Positions 34,730-43,120 of a stretch of DNA of 64,000 nucleotides are shown here, one piece after another. Where the stretch lies: assembly GCF_009708215.1 (NCBI RefSeq), contig NZ_CP046175.1, positions 5,332,001-5,396,000 of the forward strand. Reading direction: 5' to 3'. The notes under the pieces were generated by a model, which saw only the letters and a list, made by a program, of their open reading frames with translations, did no database searches and was not told the DNA's origin. Origin of the DNA: Occultella kanbiaonis (GTDB taxonomy: Bacteria; Actinomycetota; Actinomycetes; Actinomycetales; Beutenbergiaceae). A program made the translations under genes and the position numbers. Numbering within the stretch: the first letter of the stretch is position 1; each line of letters begins with the position of its first letter.

Positions 34730-35673
34730 CGGCGGGCCTCCGAAGTGATGTCGAACGCATCCCGGATGCCGTCGCCGATCCAGGTGAAGGCGAGCAGCGT
34801 CACCGCGAACGCGATGGCCGGCGAGATGATCATGTGCGGCGCGGAACTCGCGTACCTGACCCCTTCGTTGATCATGGCCCCCCATGACGGCATGTCCGAG
34901 ATGCCGAGGCCGAGCAGGGACAGGCCGGCCTCCGTGGTGATGGCCGCCGGCACCGCGAAGCTCGTGGTCACCAGCAGCGGCCCGAGGGCGTTCGGAAGGA
35001 TGTAGCGCAGCGCGATGGTAGGCCCCTGGGCATCCATGCTGCGGGCGGCCTCGACGTAGTCCCGTCGTTTGAGCGTCATCACCTGGGCCCGGATCAGCCT
35101 GGCCTGGGTGACCCAGCCGGCCACGGCGATCGCCGCCATCACCGACCAGAAGCTCCGGCCGAACACGGTGACCAACAGCACCGCGAAGAGATACGTGGGG
35201 AACGCGTACATGATGTCGGTGGCCGCCATCAGGATCCCGTCCGCCCGGCCACCCCGGTAGCCGGCGAGCAGACCCACCACGAGCGCGACCGCCACCGAGA
35301 TCACCTCGGCCGCGAAGGCCACCAGCAACGCGGTTCGGAAGCCGAAGACCAGCCGCGACAGGATGTCCCGGCCGAGGGTGTCGGTGCCCAGCAGGTGACC
35401 GGGTGAACCGATCGGCGCGAGCTGGTGGCCGTAGTCCGTCTCCTGCGGGCCGTACGGCGCGATGAACGGCGCGAAGATGGCGACCAGGACCAGGACCGCC
35501 ACGACCCAAAGGCTGATGAACGCCATCCGGTTCGCACGGAACCTAGCCCAGGCTCGGGACCCCGGACCTGCTGCCCTGATCCGGGTCTGCGCCGGGGATG
35601 TCTCTTCTGCTGATGCGAGGGCCACGTAGCTTTCGCCCACTTTCTGCGCGGACGCGCGGGTCGAGGAGGCCAT
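34726..35673 (-). CDS. Oligopeptide-type ABC transporter permease, OppC-like
   Basis: About 315 residues. A cytoplasmic N-terminal tail is followed by six helices of the OppC/DppC type; hallmarks are LGTDTLGRDILSRLV, EAARSMDAQGPTIALRYILP (EAA loop) and the C-terminal WIGDGIRDAFD. The ATG at 35673 lies 131 bases inside the upstream oppB frame, a large overlap. GTG codons at 35640 and 35625 would shorten it, and no candidate has a clear ribosome site. It is co-transcribed with the other importer genes. Confidence 0.92.
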   Translation of the reverse strand: MASSTRASAQKVGESYVALASAEETSPAQTRIRAAGPGSRAWARFRANRMAFISLWVVAVLVLVAIFAPFIAPYGPQETDYGHQLAPIGSPGHLLGTDTLGRDILSRLVFGFRTALLVAFAAEVISVAVALVVGLLAGYRGGRADGILMAATDIMYAFPTYLFAVLLVTVFGRSFWSVMAAIAVAGWVTQARLIRAQVMTLKRRDYVEAARSMDAQGPTIALRYILPNALGPLLVTTSFAVPAAITTEAGLSLLGLGISDMPSWGAMINEGVRYASSAPHMIISPAIAFAVTLLAFTWIGDGIRDAFDITSEARR

Positions 35674-36598
35674 AGAGGAGGTCGACGACCAGGTTCGTGG
35701 CCATGAGGATGATGGCGAAGAAGAGCGTGGTGCCCATCAGCAGCGGCATGTCCCGGCTCGATGCGGCCTGCGTGAAGGACAACCCGAGGCCGGGGATCCG
35801 GAACATCGTCTCGATGAACACGGTGCCGGTCATCAGCGCGGCCAGCATCGGGCCGGTCACCGTCACCAGCGGGATGAGCGAGTTGCGCAGCACGTGCTTG
35901 CGGATGACCACACCCGGCCGGCCGCCCTTCGCGATCGCGGCGGTCACATACTCCTCCCCCAACGTGTCGAGCATGGAGGAGCGCACGTAGCGGGCCAGGA
36001 CCGCGAGCGGGCCGATGGCGAGTGCCACCACCGGCAGGACCAGGTTCTCCGGGCCGTTCCAGCCTGCCGCGGGCAGCACGTGCCACGCCCCGGCGAACAC
36101 GAGCACCAGGAACACCGCGGTCAGGTAGTTCGGCAGTGCGTGCCCCAGGGTGAGTACGAACATGGAACCGGAGTCCCAGAGGGTGCGCTGCTTGAGGGCG
36201 GCGAACACACCGATCGGGATCGCGATCGCCAGGGCGAGCGTCGTCGCGAGTAGCGCGAGCGCCGCCGAGACCGGGAAGCCCTGCGCGATGATGCTCTCCA
36301 CCGACTGCGCTGGGTACTTGTACGAGGGACCGAGATCCCAGGTCAGCGCACCCTTCATGAACACGAGGTACTGCTGCCACGCCGGGACCTCGGCCCCATA
36401 GCGGGTGGCGAACTCACCGGCGACCTCCTGGGCCCCGGCCCCCGCCATCCCGGTCGAGCCGGAGTTGGCGCGCTGGATGTCCGCGAAACTTCCCGGTGCC
36501 AGCTGCAGCAGTGTGAACGCGAGCGCGGAGACCACGACTAGGGACAGGACCATCCGAACCACGCGGCGGGCGACAAACTCCAGGTAGCCCACGGTCAC
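35543..36598 (-). CDS. Oligopeptide-type ABC transporter permease, OppB-like
   Basis: A 351-residue permease with six helices. The EAA-type loop is EEYVTAAIAKGGRPGVVIRKH and the C-terminus reaches the usual family end DLLYGLLDPRVRAE near residue 320. About 30 extra basic residues follow that relatives usually lack, all encoded where the oppC frame is also open. GTG 36598 overlaps the oppA stop by four bases. Pairs with OppC to form the translocation pore. Confidence 0.93.
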   Translation of the reverse strand: MTVGYLEFVARRVVRMVLSLVVVSALAFTLLQLAPGSFADIQRANSGSTGMAGAGAQEVAGEFATRYGAEVPAWQQYLVFMKGALTWDLGPSYKYPAQSVESIIAQGFPVSAALALLATTLALAIAIPIGVFAALKQRTLWDSGSMFVLTLGHALPNYLTAVFLVLVFAGAWHVLPAAGWNGPENLVLPVVALAIGPLAVLARYVRSSMLDTLGEEYVTAAIAKGGRPGVVIRKHVLRNSLIPLVTVTGPMLAALMTGTVFIETMFRIPGLGLSFTQAASSRDMPLLMGTTLFFAIILMATNLVVDLLYGLLDPRVRAESGRKLRGPRISRRDIPGADPDQGSRSGVPSLG

Positions 36599-38388
36599 TG
36601 CGCCGAGTCGTCGACCCAGAGGTCCTTGAAGTAGTAGCGATCGGCCTGGGCGCGGATCTCCAGACCCTGCACCCGGGGCTGCGCCACGTACACCACGTGG
36701 CTCCAGGTCACCGGGATGATGAGCTCGGCATCCTCGCGGACGGTGGCCGCCTCGGCGAAGATCTCCTGCTGCTCCGCCTCGTCGACCGTCTCACGGGTGG
36801 CCGCGACCAGTTCGGCGAACTCCTGCGCCTCGTCGGTGGTGCTGGTGGCGAGGATCTCCTCCAGTGCGGCCGTGCGGTCGCCCGGGGTCAGGGTCTCGTC
36901 TGCCTGGACATCCACGAACTGCTGGTACCCGGCCGCATCGAGCCCCGCCTGGCGGAGCATGTCCGGTGACCACAGCTGTTCCACCTGGTAGGGCCACGTA
37001 CTGATCCCGGAGAAGGAGCCGTACCAGAGGCCCACGTAGTTCTCGTCATGCATTGCGTACCGGCGGTCCACGTAGACGCCCACCTCGACCACGTCCTTCG
37101 TGACCTCGATCCCGAGGTTCGTGCCCCAGGTGTCGATGATCGCGTCCAGCTGCGGGAAGTCCGAACCGGCGAGCAGGGTCAGCGGCGGGAAGCCCTCACC
37201 ACCCGGATACCCGGCATCCGCGAGGAGCTCCTGCGCCTCGGCGACGGCGTCCTCGCCCCACATCTGCTCGTGGGCGGCGATGTCCTCGCTCCAGCCGGGC
37301 ACGATCGGCGAGAGCAGGGTGGAGGCCGGTTCGGTCATCTCGCTGATGCCGGCGATCTCCTGACGTCCCAGGCCGAGGCTCAGCGCCGTACGCACCCTCG
37401 GGTCCTCCATCACGGGGTTCGTGCTGTGCAGCGGGATCATGTAGGCGGTGCCGGCGTTCTCCAGCACGTGCATCTGCTCGCTCAGCACCGGGTCGGCGAG
37501 GAAGCGCGAGATCTCGGCCGGCTCGCCGATCGCCTGGATGTCGACCTCGCCGTTCTCGTACGGCACGGTGGTGGTAATCGCACCCTGCTCCACGAGCTGC
37601 ACGTTGATCTCGTCGAGTGCGACGTTCTCCGCGTCCCAGTACTCCGGGTTGCGTTCGAAGCGCATGCTGGAGTTCGCCGTCCAGGCCGCCAGGTTGTAGG
37701 GCCCGTTGCCGACCCAGTTCTCCGGCTGCTGCCAGTCGGCCTCACCCTCGACGGCCTCCGGGTTCAGCGGGAGCATCGAGGGATAGGTCAGGCCCATCAG
37801 GAAGCCGGGGTTGGGTGCGTCGAGGGTGAACTCGAGCGTCTGCTCGTCCACCGCCTCGACGCCCACCTGATCGAAGTCCGTGATGACGCCGGTGTTGTAG
37901 TCCTCGGCGTTCAGGATGCCGAGGGGAACCTGGTAGGAGGACGCCCCGGTGGTCACGCCGCTCGCGCCGCGCTCCGGGTCCAGCAGCCGCTCGTAGGTCC
38001 ACTCGAAGTCGTCGGCGGTGAGGGGTTCGCCGTTGGACCAGACGATGCCATCCCGCAGGTGGAAGGTGTAGGTGGTTCCGTCCTCGCTCACGTCCCACTC
38101 GTCCGCGACCCCGGGCCGGACGTCGGTGCCGTCCGGGGTCTGCAGCACGAGGCCCTCGAGCAGGCCCATCTGCACGAGCCACATGCCGAACGTGATGCTC
38201 TGCGGGTCGATGTGGGCGAAGTTCGTGGCCGCGACGGTGATGCTGCCTCCGGTGGCCGCGTCGCCGTCCGCACCGCCGGTATCGTCTCCGGAGTCGCCGA
38301 AGAGCGAGCATCCCGCGAGGGACAGCGCGACTACGGCAGCCGCGGCCACCGTACCGATCGGGCGGCTGGTCAGGGGTCTGGCGCGCAT
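36595..38388 (-). CDS. Substrate-binding lipoprotein of the oligopeptide (family 5) ABC importer
   Basis: A 597-residue family 5 extracellular binding protein. The signal ends in the lipobox LAGC (Cys27), then an acidic Gly-rich linker and the canonical fold (DEWDVSEDGTTYTFHLRDG, WSNGEPLTADDFEWTYERL, GNGPYNL). Family 5 proteins bind peptides, but also nickel, heme, opines, oligosaccharides or amino-modified sugars. The 27-base palindromic operator lies 49-75 bases upstream of ATG 38388, so transcription of oppA-oppB-oppC-oppDF is likely controlled there. Confidence 0.95.
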   Translation of the reverse strand: MRARPLTSRPIGTVAAAAVVALSLAGCSLFGDSGDDTGGADGDAATGGSITVAATNFAHIDPQSITFGMWLVQMGLLEGLVLQTPDGTDVRPGVADEWDVSEDGTTYTFHLRDGIVWSNGEPLTADDFEWTYERLLDPERGASGVTTGASSYQVPLGILNAEDYNTGVITDFDQVGVEAVDEQTLEFTLDAPNPGFLMGLTYPSMLPLNPEAVEGEADWQQPENWVGNGPYNLAAWTANSSMRFERNPEYWDAENVALDEINVQLVEQGAITTTVPYENGEVDIQAIGEPAEISRFLADPVLSEQMHVLENAGTAYMIPLHSTNPVMEDPRVRTALSLGLGRQEIAGISEMTEPASTLLSPIVPGWSEDIAAHEQMWGEDAVAEAQELLADAGYPGGEGFPPLTLLAGSDFPQLDAIIDTWGTNLGIEVTKDVVEVGVYVDRRYAMHDENYVGLWYGSFSGISTWPYQVEQLWSPDMLRQAGLDAAGYQQFVDVQADETLTPGDRTAALEEILATSTTDEAQEFAELVAATRETVDEAEQQEIFAEAATVREDAELIIPVTWSHVVYVAQPRVQGLEIRAQADRYYFKDLWVDDSAQ

Positions 38389-38436
38389 CGTGTGCTCACT
38401 CTCGGTCGACGGTCATCGGCTCTGATCGTGGTCTGA

Positions 38437-38463
38437 CGAGATTTAGGCTGTCCGTAAATCTCG
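38437..38463. promoter_or_regulatory. Shared operator, site B: perfect inverted repeat upstream of oppA
   Basis: Arms CGAGATTTA (38437-38445) and TAAATCTCG (38455-38463) are exact complements separated by GGCTGTCCG. The left part contains TTTAGGCTGTCC, matching sites A and C. It lies between the ceramidase-like gene end and oppA start, in an AT-richer promoter region. The dyad length suits a dimeric helix-turn-helix regulator. Confidence 0.7.
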
Positions 38464-38524
38464 AACTGCCCTGACGTTATGGGTTAGCCCCCCGGTGAGT
38501 CAACGGTTGTTCGTCGACTTCTCG

Positions 38525-39871
38525 TTACCGTCTTGTAACTTGTTCGCGCCTGGAGGCGGGCAGCGAGCCGGGTGGCGTCGACGCCGCCGGTGCCACCAGG
38601 GCGGCGATCTCGTCGAGGATCAGCTGTTCGGCAGCGGGCGACAATGGTGCCGGCAGGCCGAAGTAGAGGGGGGCCTCGTAGGGTTCATACCCGCCCTCCT
38701 GGAGGTGACGGCGGGTGACCAGGTACGTCGTCATGCCGTCGGTGTAGCCCATCGGCAGGCAGCGCCCCCCGCTGAGCTCGCGGGTGAACAGTCCGTAGTG
38801 GCTCACCGGCTCACCCGAGAGCCCGAGCAGGGCAAGGTCGGGCGTGAGGTCGATCCTGACGAGCTGCAGGAGCGGGTCGCGGGCGAACCGCGCCGGATCG
38901 GCCACCATGATCCTGGCCCACTCCGCCCGGACGCCCTCGCCGGTGGCGGCCCACGCCGTGATCAGCTGCCAGGGTGCGCGCTCCTGCAACGGCAGCACCA
39001 CGGAGCGACGGCTGATCGACACGGCCCCCGGACCGGTCGGGGCCGCGTCCGCCACGGCGCGGCGGGCCAGGTCGGCCAGGCGCCGGGCGAAGTCCTCCAC
39101 GTCGGCCTGACCACCGTTGGCGAACTCGCCCTCGGCGTCGTAGCGGTCCGGGTTCACGTCGCCGCAGCAGCCCTGCAGGTACATCACGAACGGTGCGGTG
39201 TCCCGCTCGAGCACATCGGCCAGGGTTCCGGCCAGGTCCGGGGTGACGGCGTTGCCGTGGTGCAGGACCGGGTGGCACGCGAAGTGCACCAGCAGCGCGA
39301 CGGTCGCATCGTCGTCGCCCACCAGGCGTACGACCGTCAGGTCGCTGTCGATCCGCGAGACGGCGACCTCCCCGGCCGTCCGGGCCCACCGGCGGTCCAC
39401 GGTCATGCCGGTGTCGACCCGGGCCGACTCCACCCGGACCGGGGTGCTCGTGGCGAACGCACGCTCGATGCAGGCGAGGGTCTGCTGCTCGAGCCACGCG
39501 AGGTAGGCGTCGTCCGGGATACCGAGCGAGGGGGTCATCCCGCGCGAGACCTGCGGCCCGGAATGGGTGTGCGTGGCATGCAGCACCAGGGATTGCGGGG
39601 AGAGTCCGAATCGCGCACTGAAGGCCGACCGCAGCGAGGCCACGATGTCGTCACCCCACCAGAGCAGGTCAGCGGTGACCAGGACCACGGCGGGCTCGCC
39701 CTCGCTTCGGAGCACGAGGGTACGCACATGCAGGGGCGCAAGGACGTCCCCGGCTGGCCCGAGCCCCTCCCGAGCGGCGAACCCGGCCAGGGCCACGGCG
39801 CCGAGCGGGGTGATGTCCGTGCGGTCGAAGCCGACCTCCAGGCCGGACACCCTCACCGGGTGAGCGTCCAT
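38525..39871 (-). CDS. Neutral/alkaline ceramidase-like hydrolase
   Basis: A 448-residue protein matching the N-terminal catalytic domain of neutral/alkaline non-lysosomal ceramidases. Typical blocks are VGFDRTDITPLG, the metal site LHATHTHSGPQVSRG, HFACHPVLHHGN and YLQGCCGDVNP. It has no signal peptide and lacks the C-terminal immunoglobulin-like domain of secreted ceramidases, so a cytoplasmic amidase acting on an imported N-acyl or N-acetyl compound is more likely than lipid digestion. Its ATG overlaps the upstream gene by 19 bases. Confidence 0.88.
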   Translation of the reverse strand: MDAHPVRVSGLEVGFDRTDITPLGAVALAGFAAREGLGPAGDVLAPLHVRTLVLRSEGEPAVVLVTADLLWWGDDIVASLRSAFSARFGLSPQSLVLHATHTHSGPQVSRGMTPSLGIPDDAYLAWLEQQTLACIERAFATSTPVRVESARVDTGMTVDRRWARTAGEVAVSRIDSDLTVVRLVGDDDATVALLVHFACHPVLHHGNAVTPDLAGTLADVLERDTAPFVMYLQGCCGDVNPDRYDAEGEFANGGQADVEDFARRLADLARRAVADAAPTGPGAVSISRRSVVLPLQERAPWQLITAWAATGEGVRAEWARIMVADPARFARDPLLQLVRIDLTPDLALLGLSGEPVSHYGLFTRELSGGRCLPMGYTDGMTTYLVTRRHLQEGGYEPYEAPLYFGLPAPLSPAAEQLILDEIAALVAPAASTPPGSLPASRREQVTRR

Positions 39872-41637
39872 GTGCTGGTGCCGGCCGGGAGGTCGACGGC
39901 GAGCTCGGCGAAGGCACGGCCGTGCCGGATGACCTCGGCGACCGAGTGCGCCGGCCCGGACCCCCGCACGCCCGTCGGCAGCAGGATCGCCGCGCCCTCG
40001 ACGGGGACGTCCGTACTGACGCTCAGCAGCCAGTCGTCACCGCCGCGCGAGATCTCGATCCGGACGCCGCGCCGGGTCCGCTCCCAGGTGTTGATCCGCT
40101 CGGACGTCCACCATGGCATGCCTCGTCGGCGCGCCTCGGCGGCCACCTCGATGCAGGCCGCGCGAGTGAGTGGCTTGCCGTTCAGATGGGGGCCGTGGAA
40201 CAGGAAGTGGGCGACGCCGTGCTGCGCCTGGACGGCATCGAGGATCACGTCCCGGGTGGCCACATGGCCGGCCCAGGCCAGGTCCTGGGTGTGCAGCGGC
40301 AGGTTGAGCACGTCCCGGAAGCCGGTCTCGGCGCCGGGCGCAGCGAGCGGGAACGAGACATGGGCGGTGCCGAACGGGAATCCGACGTTGCCCTGCTTGC
40401 TGGGGCCGCGGGACTGGTCGATCTCGATCCCGAGTCGCTCGCACCAGGTGTAGAACTCGTCCCAGCCCTCCCAGCGGGTGTAGTGGTTCTTGTTCGAGAC
40501 GATGTTCTCCCGACCGGTGACGGCCTGCGCCCAGGCGTACTGGGCCCGCAGCTGCGGCCAGCCCCAGGTCGCCAGGTCGGCGTCGTCCATGGCGTTGTAG
40601 TGCAGGGCATGCTCATGCCCCGCAGCCGTGATCTGCTCGTAGATCTCGCGTCCGTATCCACCCGGGTACACCTGGCACCAGGTGACGGCCACCTCGGCCT
40701 CGGCGAACGCGGCCAGTGCGGCCAGGCCGTCCTCCGGCTTGTTGCCGTCGGAGTCGTGGGACATGTGCGCGATCGCGGCAACACCGGCCGGCCAGTAGCC
40801 GAGCCACGGGACCACGGAGCCGCCCTCCTGCGCGGCCCACCACAGTGCCTGCAGCAGCAGGGACCGCCACCAGTCGGCATGCGGCTGGTCGAACATCGGC
40901 ACGGCCGAGGGCGGCGGGTAGGCATGCCGGAAGTCCGCGGCCAGGGCCGGCTGCCCGGTCGGCATCTGCCGGTCGGCGTCCAGGTCGAGGGCCGCACCGT
41001 CCTCGGCCTTCAGGACCCCGTCGTCGATCGGCGCGGTGCCGTCGGCTGCCGGTGTGCCGTCGGTATGGACCGGGTAGCCCTGCTGGATGCGCACCACCGA
41101 CTGGAGCACGTCCACTCCGAACGTCACGACGGCGCCGGCCCCGTGGTGGCGCACGGTGATGGCTGCCGATCCGTCGGCCCAGGTCGCCAGGGCCTCTGCA
41201 CCGTCCACCGGCGCGAGAGCACGGCCGCCGATGGCGCGGAGCGCCCTGCCTGGCACCTGGGACCAGAACGCGCAGTCACGCACGGTCACCTGCGCGGTCG
41301 ACACCGCCTCGCCCGTGACCACCCCGGCCAGTCGACCAAGCTGCCCGAGGTCTCCGGTGACGAGCAGGCACCCGCCGCCCGCGACCCAGGCGGACAGGAC
41401 GCCCGCCTCGTCGGCCGTGACCGACGTGGTGAGCAGCGTGATGCCACCCGGTGTCAGCTCGGCCCGGCCGGCGGTGGTGCGAAAGGCGATCCCCGCGTGC
41501 GCGAGCAGCTCCCTCGCGTAGGCGGGGAAGTTCGGCCGGTCGGTGTCCGGAGCCGCGCCCTCCCAGAGGGTCACGGCCGGTGCGGGAGCCGTCCGCGAGT
41601 CGGCGGAGGTCGGCGAGAGTCGTGTCGATACGGTCAC
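39853..41637 (-). CDS. Large polysaccharide-deacetylase-fold protein with N-terminal GATase-like domain
   Basis: A 594-residue protein. Residues 20-200 resemble a class I glutamine-amidotransferase-like Rossmann domain without an obvious catalytic Cys. Residues 230-490 look like a NodB/polysaccharide-deacetylase barrel, with AHMSHDSDGNKPEDG (possible metal Asp/His), EHALHYNAMDD and a conserved QSRGPSKQGN segment. The last 90 residues are a beta-sandwich. No signal peptide. I know no assigned function; hydrolysis of an amide or glycoside on the imported compound is inference. Operator site C lies 54-66 bases upstream of GTG/ATG 41637. Confidence 0.7.
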   Translation of the reverse strand: MTVSTRLSPTSADSRTAPAPAVTLWEGAAPDTDRPNFPAYARELLAHAGIAFRTTAGRAELTPGGITLLTTSVTADEAGVLSAWVAGGGCLLVTGDLGQLGRLAGVVTGEAVSTAQVTVRDCAFWSQVPGRALRAIGGRALAPVDGAEALATWADGSAAITVRHHGAGAVVTFGVDVLQSVVRIQQGYPVHTDGTPAADGTAPIDDGVLKAEDGAALDLDADRQMPTGQPALAADFRHAYPPPSAVPMFDQPHADWWRSLLLQALWWAAQEGGSVVPWLGYWPAGVAAIAHMSHDSDGNKPEDGLAALAAFAEAEVAVTWCQVYPGGYGREIYEQITAAGHEHALHYNAMDDADLATWGWPQLRAQYAWAQAVTGRENIVSNKNHYTRWEGWDEFYTWCERLGIEIDQSRGPSKQGNVGFPFGTAHVSFPLAAPGAETGFRDVLNLPLHTQDLAWAGHVATRDVILDAVQAQHGVAHFLFHGPHLNGKPLTRAACIEVAAEARRRGMPWWTSERINTWERTRRGVRIEISRGGDDWLLSVSTDVPVEGAAILLPTGVRGSGPAHSVAEVIRHGRAFAELAVDLPAGTSTWTLTR

Positions 41638-41690
41638 GGGTCCAGCCTGCCGGAACCCGAGTCATAAGTACAGTGCCGAATCTATATTTT

Positions 41691-41703
41691 GGCACGCCTA
41701 AAT
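41691..41703. promoter_or_regulatory. Shared operator, site C, upstream of the deacetylase-like gene
   Basis: Read on the minus strand the sequence is ATTTAGGCGTGCC, matching sites A and B (TTTAGGCnTG(C/T)C). It lies in the 81-base gap between the regulator stop (41719) and the deacetylase-like start (41637), in a locally AT-rich segment that also reads TATATTTTGG on plus. Confidence 0.55.
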
Positions 41704-41718
41704 GCTGGGCAATCTGGC

Positions 41719-43047
41719 TCAGGTGATGAGGCGCTCGTCCAGCAGCTGGTAACGCACCGCCGGCCGGCCGGCCTTCTGCACCCGCGCCGGTGGCATCGGC
41801 CAGGCGAGGCCGGCGTCCACGAGCCCGCGCAGCGTGCGTCTGGCGGTGCGCAGGGTGACCCCTTGCAGCCTCGAGACGCGGTCGGCGTCCACCACACGAC
41901 TGTCGTCGCCGGAGGCGTCGAGCAGCCCGATGATCTCCTGGAGCACCTCGGCCTGACGGTCGGCGACCGGCTCCGGCTCCGGGGCCGGGTTCTCCTGCGA
42001 CTCCGGCAGCGGCACCGGGTTGCCGTGCGGACCCACCAGATAGGCCAGCTCGCCGCTGCTGGCCTCCGCGAGGTTCACCGCGGCCTGCGCGTTCTCCTCC
42101 GCCTCCAGGGTGGTCATGCCGAGACCGATACCGACCCCCGCGTCCAGGCTCAGCGCCGAGCGGATGGAAGCCAGGAACGGGGCGCGAGCCAGATCGTCGG
42201 TCCCCGATCGCAGCGAGCCCATCGTGGTGATGACGAAGTAGCTGTTCTCGTCACGCTGCAGCACCGCTGCGTCCATCCTGCGGGCGTCGTGCAGCAGCGC
42301 GCGGTGCAGGGAGAGCATCAGCTCCTGGTACCAGTAGTTGCTGGAGCTGGTGCGGTTGGGCAGTGCGGAGTCAGGCAGGCGCACGATGACGATCGCGATC
42401 CGGGAGTCCTCGAGCCGGGCTCCGCTACCGAGGAGGCGGGCGGTGCGCAGCGTGGCCCGCAGGGTCATCACGGCCGGAGCCATCGTGATGTTGGGGACGC
42501 CCGCCTCGGAGAGCTGCTCAGCCAGCCAGGGCACGGTGGTGATCGCGCCACTGGTGCGGCCGGCGTCGTAGTGCTCACGGTGGAAGGCGAGGAACTGCTC
42601 GGCCGTCACCGACTCGCGATACTCGAGCACGTGCACGTCGTCCATGGACACGCCGAGCTCGGCGTACGTCTCGCGGACGTCACGCTCGGGTGCGGAGTCG
42701 ATGCTGACCCGGGCCGGGTCCACGGCCCCGGTCAGTGCCCCGCGCAGCAGCGCCGTCGGGAGCGCGACGCCCCCGGTGGGTACGAACGTGGCCGGCACCG
42801 GCAGCGGGCCGTCCTGGATCGCCTCGTCGTAGGAGAGCGGCCCGGAGAACAACAGCACGTCCACGTCTCCGACGAGCCGCATGGCTCGCTCGCGCGAGTC
42901 GACCTCCCGGTCGGCCGCGCCGGTGACCAGGCGATACGGCGTGCGGGTCTCCTCCCGGGCGACGGCTGCGATGCGGTGGATGAACCGTTCCGCCCCGATC
43001 ACACCGATCGTCACCGCCTCGGGCAAGGGGCCCCGAACTGCGTCCAT
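41719..43047 (-). CDS. Putative transcriptional regulator with GGDEF-like sensor domain and C-terminal winged helix
   Basis: A 442-residue protein. The N-terminal 180 residues form an alpha/beta ligand-binding-like domain (AVTIGVIGAERFIHRIAAVA; VDVLLFSGPLSYDEA). Residues 215-345 resemble a degenerate GGDEF/nucleotidyl-cyclase-like fold (NYWYQELMLSLHRALL, GVGIGLGMTTLEAEENAQAA) without the GGDEF signature. The last 80 residues look like a winged helix (VDADRVSRLQGVTLRTARRTLRGLVDAGLA). It is encoded directly upstream of the deacetylase/ceramidase genes and is the best candidate to bind the shared operators. The start is ATG 43047. Confidence 0.72.
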   Translation of the reverse strand: MDAVRGPLPEAVTIGVIGAERFIHRIAAVAREETRTPYRLVTGAADREVDSRERAMRLVGDVDVLLFSGPLSYDEAIQDGPLPVPATFVPTGGVALPTALLRGALTGAVDPARVSIDSAPERDVRETYAELGVSMDDVHVLEYRESVTAEQFLAFHREHYDAGRTSGAITTVPWLAEQLSEAGVPNITMAPAVMTLRATLRTARLLGSGARLEDSRIAIVIVRLPDSALPNRTSSSNYWYQELMLSLHRALLHDARRMDAAVLQRDENSYFVITTMGSLRSGTDDLARAPFLASIRSALSLDAGVGIGLGMTTLEAEENAQAAVNLAEASSGELAYLVGPHGNPVPLPESQENPAPEPEPVADRQAEVLQEIIGLLDASGDDSRVVDADRVSRLQGVTLRTARRTLRGLVDAGLAWPMPPARVQKAGRPAVRYQLLDERLIT

Positions 43048-43120
43048 GAATCATCCTCGCTTGGGTCCCGGCGCTGCGGGTGAGTCTAGCGGCGGCACGC
43101 GGGCGGCCGGGCGCGCTCAG

